Positions 16,808 to 25,641 of a stretch of DNA of 50,272 nucleotides are shown here, piece after piece (the stretch's first letter is position 1; every line of letters begins with the position of its first letter). The notes below the pieces were generated by a model, which saw only the letters and a list, made by a program, of their open reading frames with translations, had not been told where the DNA came from and made no database searches. The position numbers and the translations under genes are program-made. Origin of the DNA: Myxococcales bacterium (GTDB lineage: Bacteria; Myxococcota_A; Bradymonadia; UBA7976; UBA1532). Location of the stretch: contig PCCS01000040.1 of the NCBI GenBank assembly GCA_002731825.1, positions 1-50,272 on the forward strand. The letters run 5' to 3'.

Positions 16808-18508
16808 ATGCGAATGACCAGGCTACATGCCCCCACTTTAAAAGATGATCCCAAGGATGCAGAAGTCATCAGCCATCGTTTGCTCGTTCGAGGCGGTTAC
16901 ATTCGTAAACTATCCGCGGGTATTTACGATTACTTGCCCTTGGCGCTTCGGGTCTTGCGAAAGATACAAGGTATCATTCGCGAGGAGTTGGATGACGCTG
17001 GAGCACAAGAAGTCTTACTTCCGGCTGTTCAACCCTCCGAGATTTGGGAGGAATCGGGTCGATGGGCTTTGTACGGGCCTGAATTAATGAGGATGAAAGA
17101 CCGTAAGGGCGGTGATTTTTGCCTCGGGCCGACTCACGAAGAGGTCATCGTGGATCTCGTTCGTCGAGATGTGAGATCGTGGCGGGCCCTGCCCATAAAC
17201 CTGTATCAAATCCAGACCAAGTTCCGTGATGAGATTCGCCCACGAGCTGGTTTGATGCGAGGCCGCGAGTTCATCATGAAGGACGCCTACTCCTTTGATA
17301 TCGACGACGCAGCTGCAAACGCCAGTTACGACGAAATGTTCTCTGCATATGGGCGTATTTTTTCGCGCTGTGGACTCGATTTTAGACCGGTAGAGGCTGA
17401 CACGGGTGCAATTGGCGGGAGTCGGTCTCATGAGTTCCAAGTTTTGGCAGACAGCGGTGAAGATGCCATCGTCAGTTGCACTAACTGCGGCTATGCGGCA
17501 AACATTGAGCAGGCTGAGTTGTCGAAACCAGAGGCCGTGGTGGGTTTTACGGGCACGCTGGAGCGCGTTGAGACACCAAAGGTGCGCACAATCGACGAGG
17601 TTAGCCAATTCCTAACCAAGCCGGCCCAAGCATTCATAAAGACGCTCATCGTCCAAGCCGACTCTGATGTTCATGCTGTTCTCATTCGAGGCGATCACGA
17701 ACTCAATCCCATCAAACTCGCCAAGTTGCTGGGCGTCAGTGAAGTCGTGTTGGCTGAAGACGATACGGTCAAACGAGTGACGGGCGCGCCTGTCGGCTTC
17801 GCCGGTCCCATCGGGCTTGATGGTGTATCCAGCATCATTGCAGATTATGCAGTCCAGGGTATGTCCGATGCAGTGGTCGGTGGCAATGCAATCGATTCAC
17901 ATTTTACCGGTGTCGGCGAATCCCGTGATTTCGAGGTCGACCGTTTCGCAGACCTAAGAATGGCGATGGGTGGAGATGACTGTCCCCGCTGTGCTGGCAC
18001 GCTGCAAGATTATCGGGGCATTGAGGTGGGGCATGTTTTCTTCCTTGGAACCAAGTACAGCGAAGCAATGCGTTGTAACTATCTCGATGAATCAGGGCGT
18101 GAACGTCCGATGGTCATGGGGTGCTATGGCATTGGGGTGTCGCGCATCATGGCGGCAGCCATAGAGCAAAACCACGATGATAGCGGCATTATTTGGCCGA
18201 CTGCAATTGCGCCATTTCACGTGACTTTACTGCCACTACAGATGAATAAAGATGCGGTTGTTGATGCCGCACAATCACTGTACCAAGGGTTGAAGGATGC
18301 AGGCGTTGAAGTGTTGCTGGATGATCGCAAGGAACGGGCTGGGTCCAAATTTAAGGATGCCGAATTAATCGGTATCCCCCTGCGTATTGCCATTGGCAGT
18401 CGCGGTCTCGATAACGGGATTGTAGAAGCCAAGGTGCGAGGCCATGACGCGGTTCACGAACTCCCACTTGCAAGCGTGACAGACTGGGTTTTGGAGCAAT
18501 TGAATTGA
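16808..18508 (+). CDS. proS: Prolyl-tRNA synthetase
   Basis: The 566-residue class II synthetase charges tRNA-Pro. The bacterial type is clear: motif 1 region (GIYDYLPLALRVLRKI), motif 2 (QTKFRDEIRPRAGLMRGREFIMKDAYSF), then the large editing insertion with CTNCGYAANIEQAE and a second Cys pair (CPRCAG). Motif 3 is GCYGIGVSRIMAA, and the anticodon-binding domain completes the C-terminus. I start at ATG 16808, preceded by GGAG. The open frame extends 40 codons upstream without family-like sequence. The stop overlaps the pyrF start. Confidence 0.95.
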   Translation: MRMTRLHAPTLKDDPKDAEVISHRLLVRGGYIRKLSAGIYDYLPLALRVLRKIQGIIREELDDAGAQEVLLPAVQPSEIWEESGRWALYGPELMRMKDRKGGDFCLGPTHEEVIVDLVRRDVRSWRALPINLYQIQTKFRDEIRPRAGLMRGREFIMKDAYSFDIDDAAANASYDEMFSAYGRIFSRCGLDFRPVEADTGAIGGSRSHEFQVLADSGEDAIVSCTNCGYAANIEQAELSKPEAVVGFTGTLERVETPKVRTIDEVSQFLTKPAQAFIKTLIVQADSDVHAVLIRGDHELNPIKLAKLLGVSEVVLAEDDTVKRVTGAPVGFAGPIGLDGVSSIIADYAVQGMSDAVVGGNAIDSHFTGVGESRDFEVDRFADLRMAMGGDDCPRCAGTLQDYRGIEVGHVFFLGTKYSEAMRCNYLDESGRERPMVMGCYGIGVSRIMAAAIEQNHDDSGIIWPTAIAPFHVTLLPLQMNKDAVVDAAQSLYQGLKDAGVEVLLDDRKERAGSKFKDAELIGIPLRIAIGSRGLDNGIVEAKVRGHDAVHELPLASVTDWVLEQLN

Positions 18509-19191
18509 GTGACCCTAGACTTTGTTTAGCGGTTGACGTCCCAACTGGTGCTCAGGCCATCGACTTGGTCAAGGCGACAGCCCACGTTTTCGGCGTTTTT
18601 AAAATCGGGTTGGAATTATTTTGTTCTGAGGGGCCAGGCATGGTCGCTCAACTAAAGTCGGCCGGTGCAGAACGGATTTTTGTTGATTTGAAACTGCACG
18701 ATATTCCCCGTACGGTCGCCGGCGCTGTACGCCGCATATCTGCCTTGGGGGCCGATTACTTGACGATTCATACAGCGGGTGGTCTGGCGATGATGGAGGC
18801 GGCTCAGGCTGCAGCAGACGGCCAGGTCCGATTGCTCGGTGTGACAGTGCTCACCAGTCTTGACGAACAGGCTTTGGCAGACGCTGGCACCAGCATGGCC
18901 ATAAGCGAATTGGTGCCCCAGAGAGGCCGACTGGCCCGCCAAGCCGGCTTGGCCGGACTGGTCTGTAGCCCCAATGAGGTTCAGCTCATGCGGGCACAAA
19001 TGGGGCATGGCATGGACCTAGTCACACCTGGGATTCGCTTTCCAGGGCAGGCGACGCAAGATCAGAAAAGGGTTTTGGACCCAGGGACTGCTCTCAGTCA
19101 GGGGGCTACGCTTCTCGTCATTGGACGGGCTGTTACGGCTGCCCCATGCCTTGAGACGGCTCTTGTTCGGCTTCGTGAGTCCGTGTCGTGA
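18505..19191 (+). CDS. pyrF: Orotidine 5'-phosphate decarboxylase
   Basis: The 228-residue TIM-barrel enzyme makes UMP in pyrimidine synthesis. Visible signatures are LAVDVPTG at the start, the catalytic DLKLHDIP (Asp-Lys-Asp), TIHTAGG and the phosphate-binding LVTPGIRF with VIGRAVTAAP near the end. The start is a TTG overlapping the proS stop (TTGA), with TTGGAG eight bases upstream, so translation is coupled. It overlaps the next gene in the same way. Confidence 0.93.
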   Translation: MSDPRLCLAVDVPTGAQAIDLVKATAHVFGVFKIGLELFCSEGPGMVAQLKSAGAERIFVDLKLHDIPRTVAGAVRRISALGADYLTIHTAGGLAMMEAAQAAADGQVRLLGVTVLTSLDEQALADAGTSMAISELVPQRGRLARQAGLAGLVCSPNEVQLMRAQMGHGMDLVTPGIRFPGQATQDQKRVLDPGTALSQGATLLVIGRAVTAAPCLETALVRLRESVS

Positions 19192-19934
19192 TGAAAAAAC
19201 AATCCCCTGCAGGCGAGTATTGGATCCCAGGCGTTCGCGCCATTGAGGTTCTGGTTCATAGGCAACCCGAGCGAGTGATTGGAGTTTGGTATGCCGGGAC
19301 TGCATCGGACCGTTGTGATGGACTCCTCGATGAAGCACGAGCTGCTGGCATTCAGGTCTATGAAGCAAAAATGAAGAGTTTAAATGAACGCTTTACTGGC
19401 GTTCAGCATCAGGGGATTTGTGCCAGAGTAAAACCCATCGATTATGCCGATTGGCAAACTTTGGTGGATGTGGACGATGGATTACTGGTCGCTGTTGACC
19501 AAGTCACTGATCCGCGAAATTTTGGCGCGATTTTAAGAAGTGCGGAGTGTCTTGGGGCCAATGGTGCGCTCACGACAAAGAATCGAGCCGCGCGTTTGGG
19601 TCCCATCGTGGCAAAGACATCTGCAGGCGCAAGCGAATTCTTGCCCGTTGCGATGGAATCTAATTTAGCGCGGTCACTGAGGCAGGCTCAAGAGGCAGGA
19701 TATCAAGTGATCGGCGCAGATTTCGATGGCGTTGCCCCTGACAAACTTGATTTAAGAGGGCCAACCGTCTTGGTCATCGGTGCGGAAGGTCAGGGCTTAC
19801 GACGGCTGACTCGTGAGCTCTGTGATGGGATCGCGACGATCCCGCAGACAGGGGTCGTTCAAAGCCTCAATGCGGCCAGCGCCGCCAGTATTTTGATCTA
19901 CGAGGCTGTTCGGCAGCGACAAAAAGAACTTTAG
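19191..19934 (+). CDS. rlmB: TrmH/SpoU-family RNA 2'-O-methyltransferase, RlmB type
   Basis: The 247-residue protein has an N-terminal L30e-like substrate domain (residues 1-85) and a SpoU knot domain. The knot signatures are VTDPRNFGAILRSAECLGANG, the VIGAEGQGLRR motif and the C-terminal NAASAASILIYEA. RlmB methylates the 2'-O of G2251 in 23S rRNA; a related TrmH target cannot be fully excluded. The ATG overlaps the pyrF stop (TGATG); a GTG one codon earlier is possible. It closes the proS-pyrF-rlmB group. Confidence 0.87.
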   Translation: MKKQSPAGEYWIPGVRAIEVLVHRQPERVIGVWYAGTASDRCDGLLDEARAAGIQVYEAKMKSLNERFTGVQHQGICARVKPIDYADWQTLVDVDDGLLVAVDQVTDPRNFGAILRSAECLGANGALTTKNRAARLGPIVAKTSAGASEFLPVAMESNLARSLRQAQEAGYQVIGADFDGVAPDKLDLRGPTVLVIGAEGQGLRRLTRELCDGIATIPQTGVVQSLNAASAASILIYEAVRQRQKEL

Positions 19935-19957
19935 TTTTCAAAATACATATAATTCAG

Positions 19958-19986
19958 TTGACCGCTGGCCTGTCTTGACCTATATA
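19958..19986 (+). promoter_or_regulatory. Strong promoter of the tRNA-tuf operon
   Basis: TTGACC (19958-19963) and TATATA (19981-19986) are exactly 17 bases apart, followed by a G+C-rich discriminator (CCGCG). That is the layout of growth-rate- and ppGpp-controlled stable-RNA promoters. Transcription should start about 95 bases before the first tRNA. Confidence 0.75.
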
Positions 19987-20087
19987 CCGCGACACTTTGC
20001 AGCGCTTTTATGATCAGGATTGGTTCTCCTCAGTCGTTTGGACTTGAGGTGTAGCAGAAGTCCTGTTAGTGTCCGCGCTCGAATTAG

Positions 20088-20160
20088 GCTGGCGTAGCTC
20101 AATTGGTAGAGCAGCTGATTTGTAATCAGCAGGTTGCGGGTTCAAGTCCCTTCGCCAGCT
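20088..20160 (+). tRNA. tRNA-Thr (anticodon TGT)
   Basis: A complete cloverleaf can be drawn: acceptor GCTGGCG with CGCCAGC, D arm, anticodon stem GCTGA/TCAGC with loop TTTGTAA, and T arm with GTTCAAG. CCA is not encoded. It is the first of four tRNAs ahead of tuf, in the same order (Thr, Tyr, Gly, Thr, tuf) as in E. coli thrU-tyrU-glyT-thrT-tufB. Confidence 0.97.
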
Positions 20161-20180
20161 CACCGTCTGTATTGACGGGT

Positions 20181-20206
20181 GTGAAGGTCGTTTTGGCGGC
20201 CTTCAC
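20181..20206 (+). other. Hairpin in the Thr-Tyr tRNA spacer
   Basis: GTGAAGG (20181-20187) pairs with CCTTCAC (20200-20206). No U-tract follows directly, so it more likely marks RNA processing than termination. Confidence 0.55.
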
Positions 20207-20226
20207 ATATTATAAATTTGGTTTTC

Positions 20227-20311
20227 GGTGGGGTACCCAAGCGGCCAAAGGGAACAGACTGTAAATCTGTCGGCTTCGCCTTCGAAGGTTCGAATCCTTC
20301 CCCCACCACCA
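20227..20311 (+). tRNA. tRNA-Tyr (anticodon GTA)
   Basis: This is an 85-base class II tRNA with a long variable arm. The acceptor GGTGGGG pairs with CCCCACC, and the anticodon loop is CTGTAAA. It is the only tRNA of this cluster that ends in an encoded CCA (20309-20311). Confidence 0.97.
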
Positions 20312-20319
20312 AAGACTTT

Positions 20320-20337
20320 CGTCTCCTGAGGGAGACG
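20320..20337 (+). other. Hairpin in the Tyr-Gly tRNA spacer
   Basis: CGTCTCC (20320-20326) pairs with GGAGACG (20331-20337) around a TGAG loop. It fills most of the short spacer, three bases before tRNA-Gly. Confidence 0.55.
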
Positions 20338-20340
20338 TGA

Positions 20341-20413
20341 GCGGGAGTAGCTCAGTTGGTAGAGCGTCAGCCTTCCAAGCTGAATGTCGCGAGTTCGAAC
20401 CTCGTCTCCCGCT
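20341..20413 (+). tRNA. tRNA-Gly (anticodon TCC)
   Basis: Acceptor GCGGGAG pairs with CTCCCGC, the anticodon loop is CTTCCAA, and the T arm has GTTCGAA. CCA is not encoded. It is the third tRNA of the tuf cluster. Confidence 0.97.
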
Positions 20414-20431
20414 CACTTTTTTGATTTTGGT

Positions 20432-20455
20432 AGGTTCCGCCTGATGGGGGAACCT
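20432..20455 (+). other. Hairpin in the Gly-Thr tRNA spacer
   Basis: AGGTTCC (20432-20438) pairs with GGAACCT (20449-20455), ending two bases before the next tRNA. Confidence 0.55.
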
Positions 20456-20457
20456 GC

Positions 20458-20529
<72 letters not shown>

Positions 20530-20553
20530 CTGGCTCTGAAATTTTTATTTACT

Positions 20554-20569
20554 GCCCTGGAAACAGGGC
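20554..20569 (+). other. GAAA-tetraloop hairpin between tRNA-Thr and tuf
   Basis: GCCCTG (20554-20559) pairs perfectly with CAGGGC (20564-20569) around a GAAA tetraloop. It lies in the tuf 5' leader and may be a processing or stability element. Confidence 0.5.
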
Positions 20570-20605
20570 GCTGTGTCTCGACTCATTGTGGGGAGAATTT
20601 AGGAA

Positions 20606-21787
20606 ATGGCTAAAGAGAAGTTCGTACGGAATAAGCCTCACGTTAACGTGGGTACTATCGGCCACGTCGACCATGGTAAGACAACCTTGACAGCTGCAAT
20701 CACTAAGGTGCTTGCAGAGGCATCAGGTGGCGAAGTCAAAGCTTTTGATGAAATCGATAACGCGCCGGAAGAGCGCGAGCGCGGTATCACGATCGCTACG
20801 GCACACGTCGAGTATGAGACGGAGACCCGTCACTATGCTCACGTCGACTGCCCAGGACATGCCGACTACGTCAAGAACATGATTACAGGTGCTGCCCAGA
20901 TGGACGGTGCGATTTTGGTTTGCTCAGCTGCTGACGGCCCCATGCCGCAGACGAAAGAGCACATCCTCCTGGCTCGCCAGGTCGGTGTTCCAGCGATCGT
21001 CGTCTTCTTGAACAAGGCTGACCTCGTTGATGATGAAGAGTTGCTCGAGTTGGTCGAAATGGAAGTTCGCGAAGAACTGGCGGCTCGTGACTTTGACGAG
21101 GAGTGTCCAGTGATCATCGGGTCTGCTCTTGGCGCACTTGAAGGCAAGGCCGATAGCGTCGCTAAGATTATGGAACTGATGGCGGCCGTCGACGAGTACG
21201 TTCCACTGCCTGAGCGTCCCGTTGATATGCCCTTCTTAATGCCGGTCGAGGATGTTTTCTCGATTCAGGGTCGCGGTACTGTCGCAACCGGGCGTGTTGA
21301 GCGTGGCATCGTCACCGTTGGTGAAGAAATTGAAATTGTCGGTATCAAAGATACGCACAAGACAACAGTCACGGGCGTAGAGATGTTCCGCAAGCTGCTC
21401 GACGAAGGGCGCGCTGGCGACAACGTTGGCTGCTTGCTTCGTGGCATTAAGCGAGACGATATCGAGCGTGGCCAGGTGCTTTGCAAGCCTGGATCCATCA
21501 AGCCGCACCTCAAGTTCAACGCTGAGATCTACGTTTTGAAGAAGGAAGAGGGCGGTCGCCATACTCCTTTCTTTAACGGATATCGCCCGCAGTTCTACTT
21601 CCGCACAACGGATGTAACTGGCGTTGTCAACCTGCCTGAGGGCAGCGAGATGTGTATGCCTGGTGAGAACATCACAGTAACCGTCGACCTCATCACACCG
21701 ATCGCGATGGACGAAGGTCTTCGTTTCGCAATCCGTGAGGGTGGACGAACTGTTGGTGCAGGTGTCGTCGCGAAAATTGTCGAATAG
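20606..21787 (+). CDS. tuf: Elongation factor Tu
   Basis: The 393-residue GTPase delivers aminoacyl-tRNA to the ribosome. All GTP-binding motifs are present: [22 protein letters not shown] and SAL. Domains 2 and 3 follow, with the usual C-terminal [10 protein letters not shown]. It is the only tuf in the window: the position after fusA, where many bacteria keep a second copy, is empty. It is probably co-transcribed with the four upstream tRNAs and is followed by a terminator. Confidence 0.98.
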   Translation: MAKEKFVRNKPHVNVGTIGHVDHGKTTLTAAITKVLAEASGGEVKAFDEIDNAPEERERGITIATAHVEYETETRHYAHVDCPGHADYVKNMITGAAQMDGAILVCSAADGPMPQTKEHILLARQVGVPAIVVFLNKADLVDDEELLELVEMEVREELAARDFDEECPVIIGSALGALEGKADSVAKIMELMAAVDEYVPLPERPVDMPFLMPVEDVFSIQGRGTVATGRVERGIVTVGEEIEIVGIKDTHKTTVTGVEMFRKLLDEGRAGDNVGCLLRGIKRDDIERGQVLCKPGSIKPHLKFNAEIYVLKKEEGGRHTPFFNGYRPQFYFRTTDVTGVVNLPEGSEMCMPGENITVTVDLITPIAMDEGLRFAIREGGRTVGAGVVAKIVE

Positions 21788-21807
21788 TTAGTTCGACTAA
21801 CACACGA

Positions 21808-21838
21808 GGCACCCGCCCTCCGGGCCGGTGCCTTTTGT
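21808..21838 (+). terminator. Intrinsic terminator after tuf
   Basis: GGCACC and GCCC pair with GGGC and GGTGCC across one C-C mismatch and a TCC loop, followed by TTTTGT. Position and form fit a Rho-independent terminator, although read-through into rpmG-secE is possible. Confidence 0.75.
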
Positions 21839-21846
21839 GCGCTGAG

Positions 21847-21871
21847 ACCCGGGTAGTTGAGCTACCTGGGT
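21847..21871 (+). other. Strong hairpin upstream of rpmG
   Basis: ACCCGGGTAG (21847-21856) pairs with CTACCTGGGT (21862-21871) over ten positions, one of them G-U. Only TTC follows, so it is not a textbook terminator. It may be a second stop, an attenuator or a processing site ahead of rpmG-tRNA-Trp-secE. Confidence 0.5.
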
Positions 21872-21896
21872 TTCAGAGTATGTGGTGAGAATAACG

Positions 21897-22058
21897 TTGC
21901 CCAAGGGTGATCAAATTCGAGTTAATCTCGAGTGTACTATCTGCACGACGCGGAACTACACGGTGAAGAAGAACAGGCGGTCAGTACCGGCTCACTTTTC
22001 CATCAAAAAGTTTTGCTCCACGTGCGGGCGGCACACTGAGCATCGAATGGGTAAATAA
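21897..22058 (+). CDS. rpmG: 50S ribosomal protein L33, zinc-binding form
   Basis: This 53-residue protein has the L33 signature (LECTICTTRNYTVKKNRR) and both zinc-ribbon Cys pairs, CTIC at 13-16 and CSTC at 40-43. It is therefore the zinc-dependent (C+) type. The best start is TTG 21897, with GGTGA about eight bases upstream; a GTG at 21885 would add four residues but has no ribosome site. The position between tuf and secE, next to tRNA-Trp, is usual for many bacteria. Confidence 0.9.
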   Translation: MPKGDQIRVNLECTICTTRNYTVKKNRRSVPAHFSIKKFCSTCGRHTEHRMGK

Positions 22059-22080
22059 AAGAGTGTCGGCGAGTTCCTGA

Positions 22081-22153
22081 AGGCCTGTAGCACAATTGGT
22101 AGTGCACCGGACTCCAAATCCGGGGGTTGGGGGTTCGAGTCCCTCCGGGCCTG
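22081..22153 (+). tRNA. tRNA-Trp (anticodon CCA)
   Basis: Acceptor AGGCCTG pairs with CGGGCCT (one G-U pair), the anticodon loop is CTCCAAA, and the T arm has GTTCGAG. The 3' CCA is not encoded. It lies between rpmG and secE, a common arrangement. Confidence 0.97.
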
Positions 22154-22225
22154 CTCGTATTTCTGCATAGGGCAGAATTGGTAACCGGCTGATGCTCGCT
22201 GAACGATGATTGTTTTGAGGTTCAA

Positions 22226-22609
22226 ATGAACGCCAGCAAAAGAATGGTCAATCTCTTCTTCGTCGGGTCGACGCTCCTGTCTTGGGGCATCTTTACCAAG
22301 ACGTGTGAGTTGGTCTTCGCAACGGCAAACATTCGCAATACAGCTCTGTTGGGCAAAGGCTTTACTCTAGCCACGCTCGCCGGCGCTGTGATGGCGTTGG
22401 CCCTTCTCTTCTGGGTTTGGCGACATCGAACAATCCGTCCAACCGTGAACGAAGTCGGTGATGAACTGTCAAAAGTCGTCTGGCCAACATGGGATGAGAC
22501 GAAGTCGAACACTATGATCACTGTGATCGTCACAGCGATTATCGCGACCATTCTCTGGATTTTTGACCAGGTTTTTGGATGGTTGACGGACAAGATGCTG
22601 GGGGGCTGA
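22226..22609 (+). CDS. secE: Preprotein translocase subunit SecE
   Basis: The 127-residue protein is longer than the minimal one-helix SecE. Hydrophobic segments at about residues 8-30 and 45-65 precede the conserved cytoplasmic helix ([13 protein letters not shown]) and the last membrane helix ([16 protein letters not shown]). It clamps SecY in the inner membrane. A three-helix form is typical of proteobacteria. GAGG precedes the ATG by five bases. Confidence 0.93.
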   Translation: MNASKRMVNLFFVGSTLLSWGIFTKTCELVFATANIRNTALLGKGFTLATLAGAVMALALLFWVWRHRTIRPTVNEVGDELSKVVWPTWDETKSNTMITVIVTAIIATILWIFDQVFGWLTDKMLGG

Positions 22610-22661
22610 GCTGAGACTCAACCCTTCGACTGTTTTATTAAAGAACGCCCGGGGAACAGAC

Positions 22662-23192
22662 ATGGAACATAAATGGTATGTCGTACATACCTACTCCGGC
22701 TACGAGAATCGAGTCGAGAACGCGCTCTGGGAGCGGGTTAAGCAAAACGGCGCAGAAGATTTTTTTTCTGAGATTCTTGTACCCCGAGAGAAGGAAGTAG
22801 AAGGCGAGAAGCGAGGTGCGGCTCGTAAGTTCTTTCCTGGGTATATTTTCGTTAAGATGGCGCTCAGTACAGAGTCTTGGCACATCGTGAACAATACACC
22901 TCGAGTATCCGGTTTCGTCGGTGGCGGAAAGACCCCTGGGTCTGTGCGGCCCGTTCCGGAGCACGAAGTGCGCCGGATCACCGACCAAATGGAAGAAGGC
23001 GTCGAGGCAACAGCGCCTCAGCAGCGGTACGAAGAAGGGGAGACCGTTCGTGTAGCCGATGGACCTTTCGCAAATTTCAACGGCACCGTTGACGAAGTTA
23101 ATTTGGATAAAGGGAAGCTCAGAGTACTGGTCAGTATTTTCGGTCGAGCAACCCCAGTAGAATTAGATTTTTCCCAAGTAGAGAAGTGCTAA
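22662..23192 (+). CDS. nusG: Transcription termination/antitermination factor NusG
   Basis: The 176-residue protein has the N-terminal NGN domain ([28 protein letters not shown]) that binds RNA polymerase. The C-terminal KOW motif ([21 protein letters not shown]) contacts Rho or ribosomal S10. It sits between secE and rplK as in most bacteria. There is no insertion between the two domains. Confidence 0.96.
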   Translation: MEHKWYVVHTYSGYENRVENALWERVKQNGAEDFFSEILVPREKEVEGEKRGAARKFFPGYIFVKMALSTESWHIVNNTPRVSGFVGGGKTPGSVRPVPEHEVRRITDQMEEGVEATAPQQRYEEGETVRVADGPFANFNGTVDEVNLDKGKLRVLVSIFGRATPVELDFSQVEKC

Positions 23193-23227
23193 GGACAACC
23201 GGAGCTATTCTCTAGGAGCGCACCAAA

Positions 23228-23653
23228 ATGGCCAAGAAAGTTACTGGATATATCAAACTGCAAGTTCCCGCAGGGAAAGCAAACCCATCGCCCCCCGTTG
23301 GACCGGCACTCGGTCAGCACGGCGTGAATATCATGCAGTTCTGTAAAGAGTTCAATGCTCGAACGTCTGATCAGATGGGGATGGTTATTCCCGTTGTGAT
23401 CACGGTTTTTGCCGACCGTTCGTTCAGCTTCATCACTAAAACGCCGCCGGCAGCCGTCTTGCTTTTGAAAGCAGCGGGCTTGAAGAGCGGTTCTGGTGAA
23501 CCGAACCGAAACAAGGTGGGCCAAGTCACCGAAGCTCAGGTTCGTGAAATTGCGACGACGAAACTGCCAGATTTAAACACGGACAGTGTTGAATCGGCCA
23601 TGAGAACAGTCGCCGGTACCGCGCGGTCTATGGGCCTCATCGTCACCGATTAG
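23228..23653 (+). CDS. rplK: 50S ribosomal protein L11
   Basis: At 141 residues it is standard length, with the proline-rich N-terminal part ([27 protein letters not shown]) and the C-terminal rRNA-binding domain ([14 protein letters not shown]). L11 forms the GTPase-associated centre with 23S rRNA and L10/L12. AGGAG precedes the ATG. Confidence 0.97.
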   Translation: MAKKVTGYIKLQVPAGKANPSPPVGPALGQHGVNIMQFCKEFNARTSDQMGMVIPVVITVFADRSFSFITKTPPAAVLLLKAAGLKSGSGEPNRNKVGQVTEAQVREIATTKLPDLNTDSVESAMRTVAGTARSMGLIVTD

Positions 23654-23724
23654 ATTGAGTTTAAACAAAACCCCCGGGAGCGCAGATGGCGCGCGTCCAA
23701 CCGGGGCACGCAAGGAGAAAAATT

Positions 23725-24435
23725 ATGAGCAGGCGTGGTAAAAACCATCGTAATGCGCAGGCCAAAATTGATAGAGCCCGCGAGTATGGGTCCAATGAGG
23801 CGATTGAGCTGCTTAAGGGCTCAAGTTTCGCCAAGTTTGATGAAACGGTCGATATCTGTTTCAACTTAGGCGTAAACCCTCGACACGCGGACCAAATGGT
23901 CCGTGGCGCGGTCGTCTTTCCATTCGGCCTTGGTAAGGCTGTTAAGGTCGTTGTCTTTGCAAAGGGCGACAAAGCCACCGAAGCGAAGGACGCAGGCGCA
24001 GACTTTGTTGGCGATATGGACCTAGTCACAAAGATTAAAGACGAAGGCTGGTTGGATTTTGACAAGGCGATTGCAACCCCTGATATGATGGGTCTAGTCG
24101 GTCGAATTGGTAAAATCCTAGGCCCACGTGGCCTGATGCCCAACCCCAAGGTGGGAACGGTCACTTTTGACGTCACCAAGGCCGTCAATGAAATGAAAGC
24201 GGGTCGAGTTGAATTTCGAGTCGACCGTGCTGGCGTACTCCACGCACCGATTGGTAAGAAATCGTTTACCGTCGAGGCTCTCGCCGGTAACCTGAATGCT
24301 TTGGTGGAGACCATTATGAAGCTGAAACCTGCAACGGCCAAAGGGACGTACATGAAGCAGGCTGTGCTCAGCTCGACGATGGGACCTGGTATCCGGCTTG
24401 ATGTAGCTGGCCTCCAGGCTGAACTAAAGAACTAG
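23725..24435 (+). CDS. rplA: 50S ribosomal protein L1
   Basis: The 236-residue protein has the L1 signatures [26 protein letters not shown] and [15 protein letters not shown] chose ATG 23725 because AAGGAG lies seven bases upstream and the family begins here. An in-frame ATG at 23686 also has GGGAG in front and would add 13 unconserved residues. L1 shapes the ribosomal stalk and often represses rplK-rplA translation. Confidence 0.94.
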   Translation: MSRRGKNHRNAQAKIDRAREYGSNEAIELLKGSSFAKFDETVDICFNLGVNPRHADQMVRGAVVFPFGLGKAVKVVVFAKGDKATEAKDAGADFVGDMDLVTKIKDEGWLDFDKAIATPDMMGLVGRIGKILGPRGLMPNPKVGTVTFDVTKAVNEMKAGRVEFRVDRAGVLHAPIGKKSFTVEALAGNLNALVETIMKLKPATAKGTYMKQAVLSSTMGPGIRLDVAGLQAELKN

Positions 24436-24479
24436 TAAGTATTTGATTTTAATTGGAACTCGGTCGATCGGCCAAAGAC

Positions 24480-24621
24480 AGTAGGTACTGACGTTTAAAC
24501 CGGTGAGTAGTTCACTAAACCTACCGAGGCGGGGTCGGGCTGTTTGTGTAGCAGCACCCCCGCAACATCTCTCGCAATGCGAGAGGGCGGGCGGCCAATT
24601 ATTTTGAGGAGGTCAATCGAA
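24480..24621 (+). promoter_or_regulatory. Probable L10 leader (autoregulatory region of rplJ-rplL)
   Basis: The 186-base gap between rplA and rplJ is rich in structure. CTCTCGC (24569-24575) pairs with GCGAGAG (24579-24585), enclosed by CCCGC and GCGGG arms, and GGAGG follows shortly after. Position and folded form fit the known L10 leader, which binds the L10-L12 complex to repress translation. I did not verify the kink-turn. Confidence 0.5.
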
Positions 24622-25140
24622 TTGAACCGGAATGAAAAAGCCGAAGTCATCGATAGACTGAGAACTGAACTGGCGGATATTCCGGCGGTTGTTGTGACGG
24701 ATTTCAAAGGACTCGACGTAGGAAGCGTCGATGACTTGAGAAGTCAAATGCGTAAAGCAGATATCACGTACAACGTTGTGAAGAACACGCTTGTGAAGGC
24801 TGCATTAGCAGGCACTTCGAAGGAAAATCTCGCCCCCTTGTTTAAAGGGAATAGCGCGATTGCCTATCATGCCGAAGATCCTGCTGCGCCAGCGAAACTC
24901 TTGCTCGAATTCAAGAAAACGAACGAGCGACTCGTCCTTAAAGGTGGATGGGTTGACGGAAGTATCTTGGATGAGGCCGGCGTGACATCGCTGTCGAAGC
25001 TCCCTGGTAAGGATGAGCTTCGTGCCAAGGTCTTAAGTCTATTCGTTGCTGCACCAACGACATTTGTCCGCACGCTTGTCGCGGCCCCGACTACCTTTCT
25101 TCAGGTACTCAAGGCTCGCGAAATGCAAATGGGCGAGTAA
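24622..25140 (+). CDS. rplJ: 50S ribosomal protein L10
   Basis: The 172-residue protein matches L10 from NRNEKAEVIDRLRTEL onward, with VVVTDFKGLDV and YNVVKNTLVKAAL. The start is TTG 24622, nine bases after GGAGG; the open frame upstream runs through the leader hairpin and is not family-like. L10 anchors L7/L12 dimers to the ribosome. The C-terminal helix for L12 binding is present. Confidence 0.95.
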   Translation: MNRNEKAEVIDRLRTELADIPAVVVTDFKGLDVGSVDDLRSQMRKADITYNVVKNTLVKAALAGTSKENLAPLFKGNSAIAYHAEDPAAPAKLLLEFKKTNERLVLKGGWVDGSILDEAGVTSLSKLPGKDELRAKVLSLFVAAPTTFVRTLVAAPTTFLQVLKAREMQMGE

Positions 25141-25199
25141 TTTAAATTAACTTTTTAGCTGCTATCACATTCAGCAAAATAAAAATCGGAGAATGAAAA

Positions 25200-25586
25200 A
25201 TGAGTGACATTACACAAGATCAGGTCATCGAGTACCTCAGCAACCTAACTATCCTTCAAGTCAAAGAACTCACAGACACACTTGAGGAAAAGTGGGGCGT
25301 GAGCGCAGCAGCAGCTGTTGCAGTTGCTGGTCCTGCCGCAGGTGGCGGAGCCGATGCTGCTGCCGCAGAAGAGCAGACAGAGTTCGACGTTATCCTGACA
25401 AGCCCTGGAGCCAAGAAAATCCAGGTCATCAAGGCGGTACGTGAAATCACAGGTCTTGGTCTCAAAGAGGCAAAAGCTCTGGTTGATGGGGCTCCAAATC
25501 CAATTAAAGAAGGTGCTTCTAAGGAAGAAGCAGATGACCTTAAGGGCAAGCTCGAAGAAGCTGGCGCTGAGGTCGAGGTCAAATAA
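25200..25586 (+). CDS. rplL: 50S ribosomal protein L7/L12
   Basis: The 128-residue protein has an N-terminal dimerisation domain ([19 protein letters not shown]), a flexible Ala/Gly-rich hinge (residues 38-60) and the C-terminal factor-binding domain ([28 protein letters not shown]). It is the last gene before the hairpin-rich gap that precedes rpoB. Confidence 0.97.
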   Translation: MSDITQDQVIEYLSNLTILQVKELTDTLEEKWGVSAAAAVAVAGPAAGGGADAAAAEEQTEFDVILTSPGAKKIQVIKAVREITGLGLKEAKALVDGAPNPIKEGASKEEADDLKGKLEEAGAEVEVK

Positions 25587-25605
25587 TTACCAGTATTTGG
25601 TACGA

Positions 25606-25637
25606 GAAACCGGCCGAGTGTCGGTCGGTTTCTTTTT
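25606..25637 (+). terminator. Terminator/attenuator between rplL and rpoB
   Basis: GAAACCGGCCGA (25606-25617) pairs with TCGGTCGGTTTC (25621-25632) over 12 positions, one G-U, around GTG. Five Ts follow. It fits a partial terminator lowering rpoBC expression relative to ribosomal proteins, as known for the E. coli rplL-rpoB attenuator. Confidence 0.8.
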
Positions 25638-25641
25638 AGTT

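Noticed and set aside
25256..25582. Long antisense open frames opposite rplL, rplA, rpoC and other genes
   Set aside because: They mirror the codon pattern of well-identified genes and lack ribosome sites and protein-like composition.
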